A DNA stretch of 26,232 nucleotides from CAZVEV01 sp964625865 (GCA_964625865.1 CAZVEV010000056.1:1-26232); one strand, 5' to 3'. Counted from the first letter of the stretch, positions 1 through 7,659 are shown. The notes: a model not told the origin generated them from the sequence alone. Numbers and translations: made by a program.

Positions 1-1
1 G

Positions 2-367
2 GGCGGGAGGAGCGCGCGTTTTCAACGGAGTGTTACAAACAACCCCAAAGTGACCGGCGCCGGTCTCGGAGCCGCCACCGGCGTATTTCTCCGCGTCGAG
101 ATCACCGAAGGTGGGGCCACCGACACGTACAACTTCTTCTACAAGGTGAATTCGGGGGATTCGTGGTCGCAGTTGATTTCGGGCCCCACAGGAAACGTAC
201 AGAATTACGCGTCAAGCGTCCCGAACGCTCGCGTGGGGATCTTCCTCAAGAATGGTAATGGCGGCGGAGCAGCGCAGTTCAGCTACCTCACCGTCACACC
301 CGAACCGGCGAGTCTGGCCCTTATCGGCCTGGGCGGAATGGGCCTCCTGCGTCGCAAGAGACGGTAA
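2..367 (+). CDS. PEP-CTERM beta-sandwich protein, C-terminal part (5' end outside window)
   Basis: The reading frame is open from base 2 to the TAA at 365-367, with no stop before the window edge, so this is the 3' part of a longer gene. A GTG at 50 is not a real start: the codons before it still align with the next gene (NNPKVTG here, NNPNVGG there). The C-terminus is a PEP-CTERM sorting tail: a TPEPAS motif, a short hydrophobic stretch and a terminal RRKRR cluster. Such tails normally direct export and processing by an exosortase; none is encoded here. The body matches the next gene almost residue for residue and looks like a concanavalin-like beta-sandwich, similar to DUF1349-type proteins (inference). 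The two genes are a tandem duplication. Substrate or role is unknown. Confidence 0.85.
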   Translation, partial: GGRSARFQRSVTNNPKVTGAGLGAATGVFLRVEITEGGATDTYNFFYKVNSGDSWSQLISGPTGNVQNYASSVPNARVGIFLKNGNGGGAAQFSYLTVTPEPASLALIGLGGMGLLRRKRR

Positions 368-438
368 CCCTACGAGCAATTTCGATGGCAGAAGAACTCA
401 AACGAGGCCCCGACGGGGCCGGAAGAAGGAGATTGATG

Positions 439-1200
439 ATGAGAAAGACACACGTTGTTGCGGTACTGGCGATGGTCGCACTGGTTGTTCCTGCGACGTC
501 TCAGGCGGCCTATTTCCACTCGGACTTCACCGAGGCGTCGCTTGGTGCCATCACCGGACTGAACAAGGATTCTCCGGCCGGACCTACCCAGGATTTCAGC
601 CTGAACACGACCAACGCCACACTCGATTTCGTGACCACCAACGCCGATATGTGGAATACCCGCAACAACGCCCCCATCGCCTGGGTCGCCGCGCCGACTG
701 TCGGCCTCACAGAGACCTGGGAGGTCCACACCTATGTCAGCATGCAGAAGGATGGCAGCAACTCCCAGGAAGTCGCGGGAATCACCTTCTACGCGGACGT
801 TGACAATTCGAGACCTGATTTCGGCCTTGGCCTGGACGACTGGAATGGATGGCATCCAAGGTTGCAGGGGCTTGGGGATAACAATCCCAATGTCGGTGGG
901 GCCCCCCTGGGCACTGCCCCCGGCGTATTTCTCCGCGTTACAATCACGGAAGGCGGGGCCACCGACACCTACAACTTCTTCTACAAGGTGAATTCGGGAG
1001 ATGCGTGGACTCAGTTGGGCGGAGCCGCGACGAATTTCACGTCGAACTTCTCCAACGCCCGCGTTGGGCTCTTCCTGAAATCCAGCGCCGGCGGCGGAGG
1101 AGCGCAGTACGACTACCTCACCATCACGCCCGAACCGGGCACGATGGCTGTCATCGCTCTCGGCGGCCTGGCCGTCCTGAGACGACGGCGCCGACGGTAG
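439..1200 (+). CDS. PEP-CTERM sorting domain protein, beta-sandwich (tandem paralogue)
   Basis: This is a 253-residue secreted protein. The ATG at 439 is chosen because AGGAG (427-431) lies 7 nt upstream; an ATG at 436 and an in-frame ATG at 385 are also possible. Residues 1-23 form a Sec signal peptide (MRKTHVV, a hydrophobic core, ending near SQA). The middle region has the alternating strand pattern of a concanavalin/DUF1349-like fold, including a VFLRV strand and an ARVGLFLK strand. The C-terminus is TPEPGT, a hydrophobic helix and a run of arginines, the PEP-CTERM tail. It follows the upstream paralogue by 71 bp and ends just before a strong terminator. A 6-bp GC hairpin (406-420) sits just before the ribosome binding site. 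The function is unrecognised; surface display or carbohydrate binding is inference. Confidence 0.88.
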   Translation: MRKTHVVAVLAMVALVVPATSQAAYFHSDFTEASLGAITGLNKDSPAGPTQDFSLNTTNATLDFVTTNADMWNTRNNAPIAWVAAPTVGLTETWEVHTYVSMQKDGSNSQEVAGITFYADVDNSRPDFGLGLDDWNGWHPRLQGLGDNNPNVGGAPLGTAPGVFLRVTITEGGATDTYNFFYKVNSGDAWTQLGGAATNFTSNFSNARVGLFLKSSAGGGGAQYDYLTITPEPGTMAVIALGGLAVLRRRRRR

Positions 1201-1226
1201 GCCCGACGTAGCGGCGTCAATACACC

Positions 1227-1261
1227 ACACGAGCCCCGCCGCACGCCGGGGCTCGTGTTTT
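1227..1261 (+). terminator. Strong intrinsic terminator after the PEP-CTERM pair
   Basis: A perfect 12-bp stem (1227-1238 pairing with 1247-1258) encloses an 8-nt loop and runs into TTTT at 1258-1261. It begins 26 nt after the stop codon of the plus-strand PEP-CTERM gene. On the minus strand there is no T-run after the stem, so it is probably one-directional, although it also lies downstream of the convergent sulfatase gene. Confidence 0.85.
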
Positions 1262-1330
1262 GCGCGCCACGTACGGTTGTATCCGTAACATTGCCCACCC
1301 GTCATGACCACGTCGACCGGGACGTCCGAA

Positions 1331-2779
1331 CTACTTGCCCACAACGGCGCGGAGCGTCTTTCGCAGCCGTGCGATGGGCTTGGCGTACTTCGGATTCCGC
1401 GCGTGGTTCTTCAACTCCGCGCGGTCGGTCGAGTAGTCGTAGAACTCCTCGGCCAGCAGGTTGCCGTCTTTCAGGGCGATCCACTTGGTGTAGCGGTAGC
1501 GGTCGTCACGGATGGAGTAGCCCATGTTCCGGGGCGTCTTCCGAGTGAAGTTGTACGACACCGGGCGGGGGAACTGGGAGATCGCGAAGTTCTTGCACGC
1601 GGCGTGCGGGTTGTCCAGGAGCGCCGCGAGGCTGGTCCCTTCGAGCCCGGCCGGCGGCTTGAGCCCGCACAACGCCGCCAGCGTGGGATAGATATCGACG
1701 AATTCGACAGCCTGGCGAACCACCTTGCCCGGGGCCTGCTGGAACCGTGAAACCACCAGCAACGGGGCGCGCGTCGCGATGTCGTAGTTGGTCAGCTTGC
1801 CCCAGAGATTATGCTCGCCGATGTGGAACCCGTGATCGCCGTACAGGCTGATGATCGTGTTGTCCGCCAGGCCGAGCCGCTTGAGTTCGGCGACCACACG
1901 GCCGAGTTGGGCATCCATGTAGCTGGTCGCCGCGTAGTACCCGTGGCGGACCTCGGCGGCTTTGGCGGGCGGGACGTCGCCCTTGGACGGGATGTCCGTG
2001 TAGCCGCGAGCTTCCCGGCTGTCATGCCCTGCCATCGGCGGCGCCCCATCGGGCATCTTCGGATTCGCGGGTTTCGCCAGCGCCGCGCGGTCATGCATCG
2101 CCCAGTACTTCGCGGGCGCCGCGAACGGCAGATGCGGCTTGCGAAAGCCCACCGCCAGGAAGAACGGCTTGCCCGCCTCCTTCAGCCGCCGCAGCGCCTT
2201 GATCGCCGCCACCGCCACCTTGCCGTCGATGTACTCGTCGTCCGAGCAGTCCGCCGACTCCGACGCGGCCGCCTTCTTGCCGGTCCGGTTCTTCGCGAGC
2301 ACATACTGGTCGCGCTTCGTACAGTGATCGAACTGCGGCTCGTCGGACCACGACGGCTTGTCCACCGACGCGGCGCCCGTCCCGTGGTATATCTTGCCAA
2401 TCGAATGCGCAATGTATCCGTTCTGCTTGAACAGTTGCGGCAGGGTCACGACGTCGGGCTTCGTCTTGCGGAAGTGCCTCGCCAGTCCCCAGACGCGTAT
2501 CGTGTCCGGCCTGAGGCCCGTCATCACCGACGCTCGCGACGGATTGCAGATCGCGATCTGACAGTGGGCGTTGAGGAAGACCGTCCCGCGGGCGCCCAAC
2601 GCGTCGATATGCGGCGTTCTGGCCAGCGGATCGCCGAACGCCCCCACGCTTCTTCGCAAGTCGTCGGCCACGAGAAACAGTACGTTAGGCCGCCCGCGCC
2701 GCCCCGCTGCCAGCCCGCGCCCCATAACCGCGCCGACCGCCCCGGCGCCGAGCATTCTCAGGAAAGACCGTCTGTTCAT
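1331..2779 (-). CDS. Tat-exported sulfatase, iduronate-2-sulfatase-like
   Basis: This is a 482-residue type I sulfatase (hydrolysis of sulfate esters, using formylglycine made from an active-site Cys). The start at 2779 gives a clean Tat signal (NRRSFLR then a hydrophobic Ala/Gly stretch) and has GGAG a few nt upstream; an upstream ATG at 2836 would bury the signal. Visible motifs are NVLFLVADDLR with metal-binding D39 and D40, the sulfatase signature CNPSR at 78-82 (C78 is the residue to be converted), and a C-terminal YGDHGFHIGEH metal-site block. The segments around ADDLRRSVGAFGD, GLRPDTIRVW and GYIAHSIGKIYH resemble human iduronate-2-sulfatase, so I place it in the IDS-like subfamily (S1_7 by recall). 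The likely role is desulfation of a uronic-acid-containing sulfated glycan in the periplasm. No sulfatase-maturing enzyme lies in the window. Confidence 0.93.
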   Translation of the reverse strand: MNRRSFLRMLGAGAVGAVMGRGLAAGRRGRPNVLFLVADDLRRSVGAFGDPLARTPHIDALGARGTVFLNAHCQIAICNPSRASVMTGLRPDTIRVWGLARHFRKTKPDVVTLPQLFKQNGYIAHSIGKIYHGTGAASVDKPSWSDEPQFDHCTKRDQYVLAKNRTGKKAAASESADCSDDEYIDGKVAVAAIKALRRLKEAGKPFFLAVGFRKPHLPFAAPAKYWAMHDRAALAKPANPKMPDGAPPMAGHDSREARGYTDIPSKGDVPPAKAAEVRHGYYAATSYMDAQLGRVVAELKRLGLADNTIISLYGDHGFHIGEHNLWGKLTNYDIATRAPLLVVSRFQQAPGKVVRQAVEFVDIYPTLAALCGLKPPAGLEGTSLAALLDNPHAACKNFAISQFPRPVSYNFTRKTPRNMGYSIRDDRYRYTKWIALKDGNLLAEEFYDYSTDRAELKNHARNPKYAKPIARLRKTLRAVVGK

Positions 2780-2869
2780 CGTGACTCCGCAGGACGAAGG
2801 CCAGACGCGCTGTCGTCCGCAGCAGGCCCCCATCATCTCCCGACGGCTCCGTCAGGGCAAGGCGTAGGC

Positions 2870-2943
2870 GTAGGGCGTGCAACTTCGTTGCACGCGGAAC
2901 GAACACCTCGCCCCTTCCGCGTGCAACGAGTTGCACGCCCTAC
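2870..2943. repeat. 74-bp palindromic intergenic repeat, copy 1
   Basis: The ends are a perfect 14-bp inverted repeat: GTAGGGCGTGCAAC at 2870-2883 and its complement at 2930-2943. Inside, TTGCACGCGGAA and TTCCGCGTGCAA pair again, so the element can form one long hairpin with a small bulge, or two short ones, because TTGCACGC also pairs with the GCGTGCAA next to it. It starts 11 nt past the stop codon of the cysteine synthase gene (minus strand) and lies upstream of the sulfatase. A second copy with the same ends is at 7540-7614. It is flanked by a 16-bp near-perfect direct repeat (2849-2864 and 2952-2967, 15 of 16 identical). No coding capacity. Confidence 0.85.
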
Positions 2944-2954
2944 CCGCCGGCCCG

Positions 2955-3842
2955 TCAGAGCAAGGCGGTGGAGAAGTAGCGTTCGGCACGGTCGGGCAGG
3001 ACGGTGGCTATCGCCCCGGTGGTCTTCTTCGCCAGTTGCCTGGCCGCCCACACGTTCGCGCCGCTGGAAATGCCCACCAGCAGCCCGTAGTCGCGCCCGA
3101 GTTGGCGGGTGGTTTCGATGGCCTCTTCGTCGCTGACCTCGATGATCTCGTCGACCAGTGAGACGTCCAGCACGCCGGGGATGAACCCGTCGCCGATGCC
3201 CTGGATCGCGTGGAGGCCCGGTTCGTGACCGAGCAGCGCGGAGGCCCCCTTCGGCTCGACGGCCAGCAGCTTGACGCCCGGCTTGTGTTCCTTCAGGAAC
3301 CGCCCCACCCCCTGCAGCGTCCCGCCGCTGCCGACGCCGGTAACGAACCAGTCGATCTCGCCGGACATCTGTCTCCACAACTCGGGGGCCGTCTGCTCGT
3401 AGTGGCAGCGCGGGTTGTCGGGGTTCTCAAACTGGTTCGGGATGAAGCAGTTCGGGTCGGCGGCCGCGATCTGCCGGGCCCTCCGCACCGCCCCGTCGAT
3501 GCTCTCGTCGTCGGGCGTGAGCACCAGCTCGCCGCCCAGGGCCGTGATGATCCGCTTGCGCTCCTCGCTCATGCCCTCGGGCATGACCACGCGGACGCGG
3601 TAGCCCTTCAGCCGCCCGATCAGCGCCAGCCCGATCCCGGTATTGCCGCTGGTCGGCTCGACGATGATCGACTCAGCGTGCAGCAGGCCGTCGCGCTCGG
3701 CGCCCTCGATCATCGCCAGGGCCACCCGGTCCTTGATGCTGCCCCCCGGATTGAGGAACTCGGCCTTGGCGTAGATGTTCTCGCCCTTCAATTGCACCAG
3801 CGGCGTATTGCCGATCAGGTCCATGATGTTGTCGGTAAGCAC
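2955..3842 (-). CDS. cysK: Cysteine synthase A (O-acetylserine sulfhydrylase)
   Basis: This PLP enzyme makes L-cysteine from O-acetylserine and sulfide in the cytoplasm. With the GTG start at 3842 it has 295 residues, close to the CysK norm, and the N-terminus (VLTDNIMDLIGNTPLVQL) aligns with CysK. AGAGG lies about 9 nt upstream. A GTG at 3878 would add 12 residues. Motifs seen are NPGGSIKDR with the Schiff-base lysine K37, TSGNTG at 64-69 (substrate carboxylate loop), VGSGGT (PLP phosphate loop) and the terminal VLPDRAERYFST. CysM or cystathionine beta-synthase-like enzymes are less likely, given the length and absence of extra domains. It is the only core-metabolism gene in an otherwise secretory locus and is transcribed divergently from the sialidase-like gene. 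It may supply cysteine or recycle sulfide, but a link to the adjacent sulfatase is speculation. Confidence 0.9.
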   Translation of the reverse strand: MLTDNIMDLIGNTPLVQLKGENIYAKAEFLNPGGSIKDRVALAMIEGAERDGLLHAESIIVEPTSGNTGIGLALIGRLKGYRVRVVMPEGMSEERKRIITALGGELVLTPDDESIDGAVRRARQIAAADPNCFIPNQFENPDNPRCHYEQTAPELWRQMSGEIDWFVTGVGSGGTLQGVGRFLKEHKPGVKLLAVEPKGASALLGHEPGLHAIQGIGDGFIPGVLDVSLVDEIIEVSDEEAIETTRQLGRDYGLLVGISSGANVWAARQLAKKTTGAIATVLPDRAERYFSTALL

Positions 3843-4087
3843 AGTGGGTGTCCTCTTACAGAGACCGCCGGACGTCACGCATCCCCGTCACGCCGGCACG
3901 CTACGGTGACATTTCTGTTCTTCGGATCGTAGGGGGCGAAACGTGAAATGAAAGCGAAAAGGGGACGCCAACCACCCGCGGTTCGCGAGGTCCCACATCC
4001 CGTTCGACACGCACCAGGTAACCGCTTGCGGTTTCGGGCGTCGTTACGATACGTTACCCGCACCGTCAAGCGAAAGGACACGTCACG

Positions 4088-5227
4088 ATGAAACACATCA
4101 CGCCCGCACCGTTGATCGCGATCGCGCTGACGATCACCTGCGCCCCGACCGCCCCCTGTGCTGCCGCGCCGCCCCCTGCCGCGATCAAGGCCGTCCCCTT
4201 CTTCGGCGTGCAGGACCTCTACACCGCCACACGGATCCCCAACATCGTCGTCGCCGCCGACGGGTCCGTGCTGGCCTTCGCCAGGTCCGGGCGACTGCTC
4301 CGCCGCAGCGCCGACGGCGGCAAGACATGGAGCAAGCCGGCCGAGGTGGGCTCCGACGCCGGAGGCAGCGCCATCGTCGATACGACCACGGGCGACGTGA
4401 TGGTCGTGCGGTCCAAGAAGGGCTACCTGTGGCGGAGCGGGGACCACGGCAAGACGTGGAAGCGCGAGACGATCACCGTCAAGCCCAACGCGGCGGGCCA
4501 CGGCTCGCCCGACGGCGTCGGCGTCCAGACGTCGTGCTCGGAATCGGGGATCACGCTGCGGTACGGCAAGCACAAGGGTCGCCTGCTGATGCCCGCCCGC
4601 ATCCAGCCGCCCAACGGCTCCAACGCCCAGGAGTACTGGCCCTACAACTACAACACGTCGATCTACAGCGACGACGGGGGCAAGACGTGGCAGACCGGCT
4701 ACCCGGTCCAGAGCGGGACCGGCGAGGGCACGCTGGCGGAGCTGTCGGACGGCCGCATCTACTACAACTCCCGCTCGCACATGTCGGTGGACCACCGCAG
4801 GCGAATCGCCTGGAGCTACGACGGCGGGCACTTGTGGACCGACTGGCGCGTCGCCGAGCACCTGTTCGAAGTCGGCCAGCCGTTCTACTTCAAGTACGGC
4901 ACCAAGCCCAGCTACGGCTGCAACGCGGGGCTGGTTCGCATGCCACTCGAAGCGACCGGCGGCAAGGACGTGTTGCTGTTCAGCACGCCGGACAACCCGG
5001 GCAAGACCCGCGTCCGCATGACTGTCTGGGCGAGCTTCGATGGGGGCAAGAGTTGGCCCGTCAAGCGCCTGATCCACAAGGGCCACTCCGCCTATTCCTC
5101 GCTGGCCGCCGACGCCAAGGGCACGATCTACCTGCTGTTCGAGGGCGGCAAGAAAAAGCTCTACGACACAATATCCGTCGCCCGATTCAACCTGTCCTGG
5201 CTGGCCCATCGCCTGCCCCGCAACTGA
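4088..5227 (+). CDS. Secreted sialidase-like BNR/Asp-box protein (GH33-type propeller)
   Basis: This is a 379-residue protein with a Sec signal at about 1-27 and a six-bladed-propeller repeat pattern. Five Asp boxes are visible: SADGGKTW 74-81, SGDHGKTW 117-124, SDDGGKTW 194-201, SYDGGHLW 243-250 and SFDGGKSW 316-323. An N-terminal RIP (49-51) matches the arginine of the sialidase FRIP motif, and GTLAELSDGRIYYNSR (214-229) resembles the conserved sialidase block with a second arginine. R308/R310 and Y336 (AYSSL) are candidates for the third arginine and the catalytic tyrosine (inference). In GH33 enzymes this fold releases terminal sialic acids; many environmental homologues have other exo-glycosidase or lyase specificities, so the substrate is open. 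AAAGGA (4073-4078) is the ribosome binding site, 9 nt before the ATG. Confidence 0.85.
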   Translation: MKHITPAPLIAIALTITCAPTAPCAAAPPPAAIKAVPFFGVQDLYTATRIPNIVVAADGSVLAFARSGRLLRRSADGGKTWSKPAEVGSDAGGSAIVDTTTGDVMVVRSKKGYLWRSGDHGKTWKRETITVKPNAAGHGSPDGVGVQTSCSESGITLRYGKHKGRLLMPARIQPPNGSNAQEYWPYNYNTSIYSDDGGKTWQTGYPVQSGTGEGTLAELSDGRIYYNSRSHMSVDHRRRIAWSYDGGHLWTDWRVAEHLFEVGQPFYFKYGTKPSYGCNAGLVRMPLEATGGKDVLLFSTPDNPGKTRVRMTVWASFDGGKSWPVKRLIHKGHSAYSSLAADAKGTIYLLFEGGKKKLYDTISVARFNLSWLAHRLPRN

Positions 5228-5314
5228 CGCCTCCGGTCCGATCTCGCACACAGGGGCAAGGCGCGCCAGCCCGTTGCGCGTCCTGCGATTGCCCGTCCTA
5301 CATCGCACACTGGG

Positions 5315-5336
5315 GCTGGCCACTTCAGTGGCCAGC
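5315..5336. repeat. 22-bp perfect palindrome 3' of the sialidase-like gene
   Basis: Arms GCTGGCCACT (5315-5324) and AGTGGCCAGC (5327-5336) pair perfectly around a TC dinucleotide. It lies 87 nt after the stop codon with no T-run, so it is not a classical terminator. The centre, CTTCAG, is the same as in the CCACGGCT-TC-AGCCGTGG hairpins of the mosaic at 22022-22337, which suggests related REP-like units. The stretch 5228-5557 otherwise holds only the promoter at 5410-5437 and the leader of the next gene. Confidence 0.7.
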
Positions 5337-5409
5337 ATGGAGCCCACCGGGCCCCACACTATCGAATCATGCGCCCAGTTGCCTCGACAAAGAACCTGAA
5401 ACTTGGGGG

Positions 5410-5437
5410 TTGACAGGCTCTGGCGAAATGCTATAAT
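5410..5437 (+). promoter_or_regulatory. Consensus sigma70 promoter of the LamG/PEP-CTERM gene
   Basis: The -35 box TTGACA (5410-5415) and -10 box TATAAT (5432-5437) are both perfect matches to consensus, with a 16-bp spacer. Transcription would start near 5444, giving a leader of roughly 113 nt before the ATG at 5558. The leader contains a 6-bp hairpin (5450-5455 with 5467-5472). Confidence 0.85.
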
Positions 5438-5557
5438 CGGCGATTGTGTTCGGAGCAGTCTACACCCTCCGAGCCATCGTGAGCGGTTGAGGAACACGCG
5501 TGCCTCGCCCGTAATGAGGACAAGTAGCTTAACAGAGGACATACAGGAGACAGACTG

Positions 5558-6283
5558 ATGACAAGACAGCTTCTTTGCGGTTTGGCAATCGCGGGCGTGA
5601 TGCTCTTGGCGGCCGGCGGGACGCAGGCGGGCATCATCGAATGGAAGGCACAGGCCCAGGCGACGGCGGGGAATGTTGTTGCCGACGACACGGAACGCAC
5701 GTTCACCGGCGGCAGCAGTGGCATTGCCTACAACTACGGCGATCTGGACGAGGACAACAATCCACTGAGCGTCGGCGCCGGCGCCGCCTTCGAGTTCATC
5801 TTCAACGGCAGCGACAGCGGGAGTTCGATCGTGCTGGCGAAGTACGAAGGATGGAACGGCGAAGACACGTTTCTGAAGCTCGAGCAGTGGAACAACACGG
5901 GCAAGTTCGGCATTACGATCCCGGCCGCGGGCGACTGGCGTTTCGACTCGGCCCCTTCCGTCTTCAACACGGACGTTCACGTCGTATTCAACAACCGCAC
6001 CGACGGCGAGATCGAGATCTATGTCAACGGAGCGTCTCAAGGCGTCGCCACGCGGGGTTCGTGGATCGTCAACGGCGATATGGCCGGACAGACGAACTAT
6101 CTCGGCGGCAAGCCGAGCGAGGCCCTGAACGGAACGATCTACGCCGTCGGAACGTATGACGGCCAACTGACCTCACAGGCAATCACCGACCTGTACGACG
6201 CATACCAGATCCCCGAGCCGGCGACTCTCGCCCTGGCCGCGGTCGGCCTGCTGGGCCTGCGAAGGCGACGGCGGCTCCCGTAA
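5558..6283 (+). CDS. LamG-like PEP-CTERM protein
   Basis: This is a 241-residue secreted protein. AGGAG (5545-5549) sits 8 nt before the ATG. A signal peptide covers about residues 1-25 (MTRQLLCG, hydrophobic core, GGTQA). The remainder looks like a LamG/concanavalin A-like lectin domain: strands such as VHVVFNNRTDGEIEIYVNG and a C-terminal LNGTIYAVGTYDGQLT followed by ITDLYDAY, the usual end of LamG3-type domains in planctomycetes. The tail is IPEPATLA, a hydrophobic helix and RRRRR, a PEP-CTERM signal. It has its own near-perfect promoter (5410-5437), so it may be well expressed. Likely surface-anchored or released; the ligand is unknown. It is not obviously related in sequence to the PEP-CTERM pair at 2-1200. 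Confidence 0.87.
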   Translation: MTRQLLCGLAIAGVMLLAAGGTQAGIIEWKAQAQATAGNVVADDTERTFTGGSSGIAYNYGDLDEDNNPLSVGAGAAFEFIFNGSDSGSSIVLAKYEGWNGEDTFLKLEQWNNTGKFGITIPAAGDWRFDSAPSVFNTDVHVVFNNRTDGEIEIYVNGASQGVATRGSWIVNGDMAGQTNYLGGKPSEALNGTIYAVGTYDGQLTSQAITDLYDAYQIPEPATLALAAVGLLGLRRRRRLP

Positions 6284-6642
6284 GCGGAAAGGCCCGACGG
6301 GCCGAGCCGGACGCCCTCATATCGCTTGAGAAGACCGGGGCCTGCGGCAGGATCATATCGATTGCGACTGAACAACGCGCTCGCACGATGACTCGCGGGG
6401 CATTGGCGTTCGCGTACCGGCCAAGGCGTTTTAAGCCCTCTGGCCGCCCTCGATGCACGAAAACGACCCCTGGCTCGTCGGCCGGATGATCGTCGCTTAG
6501 GCCGGACCTCTGGGCGTCCTGGAGGGGCTTGGCCGGGTCCGCTGCCCAGCGACGCTTCCGCACGGCGGAAAGGGGGTTTATCCGGCGAGGCGATGGCGTA
6601 TCATAGTGCGGCCGGAGCAACACCAAGGAGTGTGGCGAGACG
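6284..6642. other. 359-bp intergenic region, no gene seen
   Basis: A small hairpin (GGCCC, 6291-6295, with GGGCC, 6299-6303) follows the LamG gene but has no T-run. Another short stem is at 6556-6560 with 6566-6570. A weak -10-like TATCAT (6599-6604) lies about 40 nt before the phosphoesterase start. No convincing ORF, RNA gene or long repeat was seen; it probably holds the phosphoesterase promoter. Confidence 0.5.
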
Positions 6643-7527
6643 ATGAACGAACATGACCCTACACGACGAGACATCCTGCGAATCTGTTCCGCGGCGGCGG
6701 CAGGAGGGGCCATGACCTCCGCAGCCGGCGCCAGGAGCGACGAAGCGGACAAGCCGCTGTATCGCTTTGCGGTGGCCTCCGACATCCACTTCGAACAGAA
6801 GGGCACGCCGTTCGCCAAGACGACCGGGAACCTGGTCAAATGGATGAACGAGGAGAGGCGCCGCAGCGGGCTGGACGCGGTCTTCCTCAATGGCGACATC
6901 GTCCACGACTCGACGACGAGCTACGAGGCGCTCAAGCGGGACTACCTTAAGACCCTCACGATGCCCTACTACGCGATCAAGGGCAATCACGACTTCGTCG
7001 ACGGCAAGGCCGGCTCGCCGAACGAGTCCTGGAAGACGATCTGGGGCTACCCGTCCAATCACGTGGTGCGGGCGGGCAAGCGGGCGTTCATCCTGGCCGA
7101 CACCAGCAAGCCGAAGGACAGCCGGGCCTACATGGCCGCCGACATCGCGTGGCTGAAGAAACAGTTGGCCGCCCTCGCCGGCGCCGAGACGATCTTCGTC
7201 ATCATGCACATTGCCCAGCGGAAGCACGGTGTCCAGAACTGGCCCAAACACGGAGTGAAGGACCCTCGCCAGATGCCCCTCGGCGAGGCCGTCATGAAGC
7301 TGCTCGAGTCCCACAAGACCGTGCGAGCGATCTTCCACGGGCACAGCCACGACGAGACGTCGCGCTACGTCTCGGGGGGCAAGCCATACTTCTTCGACAG
7401 CCACGTGGGCGGCACGTTCGGAAATCGCAAGGGCTACCGCATCGTCGAAATCCGTACCGGCGAGAAGATCGTCACGTACCAGTATGACGCCGAGAACGCC
7501 CGCGTGATGAACCGGCACACCGTGTGA
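6643..7527 (+). CDS. Tat-exported calcineurin-like metallophosphoesterase
   Basis: This is a 294-residue phosphoesterase carrying the full dimetal signature: SDIHF (D47, H49), NGDIVHD (D85), KGNHD (N115, H116), MHIA (H189) and GHSH (233-236). Family members hydrolyse phosphomonoesters, phosphodiesters or nucleotides using two metal ions. The N-terminus has a twin-arginine (TRRDILR, R8-R9) followed by a short Ala/Gly-rich hydrophobic stretch, so it is probably folded with its metals before Tat export. AAGGAG (6625-6630) lies 12 nt upstream of the ATG, a rather long spacing. The palindromic repeat at 7540-7614 begins 12 nt after the stop. The substrate cannot be told from sequence; phosphate release from organic matter is a reasonable guess. 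Confidence 0.9.
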   Translation: MNEHDPTRRDILRICSAAAAGGAMTSAAGARSDEADKPLYRFAVASDIHFEQKGTPFAKTTGNLVKWMNEERRRSGLDAVFLNGDIVHDSTTSYEALKRDYLKTLTMPYYAIKGNHDFVDGKAGSPNESWKTIWGYPSNHVVRAGKRAFILADTSKPKDSRAYMAADIAWLKKQLAALAGAETIFVIMHIAQRKHGVQNWPKHGVKDPRQMPLGEAVMKLLESHKTVRAIFHGHSHDETSRYVSGGKPYFFDSHVGGTFGNRKGYRIVEIRTGEKIVTYQYDAENARVMNRHTV

Positions 7528-7539
7528 GACGGCGCCATG

Positions 7540-7614
7540 GTAGGGCGTGCAACGTGCTTGCACGCGAAACGAATGGCGTATCCGTTCCGCGTGCAACCAA
7601 GTTGCACGCCCTAC
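7540..7614. repeat. 75-bp palindromic intergenic repeat, copy 2
   Basis: Same perfect 14-bp terminal inverted repeat as copy 1: GTAGGGCGTGCAAC at 7540-7553 and its complement at 7601-7614, with inner TTGCACGCG and CCGCGTGCAA also pairing. The central loop differs from copy 1. It starts 12 nt after the phosphoesterase stop codon and ends 45 nt before the next gene. TGAGAC occurs on both sides (7525-7530, overlapping the stop codon, and 7615-7620), each followed by a GC-rich six- or seven-mer that is similar but not identical. Confidence 0.85.
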
Positions 7615-7659
7615 TGAGACCGCCGCCTGACGAGACGAGAAAGCAAAGGAACGGGCCCG

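Noticed and set aside
2870..2943. Intrinsic terminator for cysK
   Set aside because: The hairpin lacks a T-run on either strand and is repeated elsewhere with a conserved end sequence, so a repeat element explains it better. It may still affect 3' ends.
3875..6166. 763-residue open frame on the minus strand
   Set aside because: It runs antisense through the sialidase-like and LamG genes, is rich in Arg/Val/Asp as expected of a GC-rich shadow frame, and shows no domain. The plus-strand genes have signals, motifs and ribosome binding sites.
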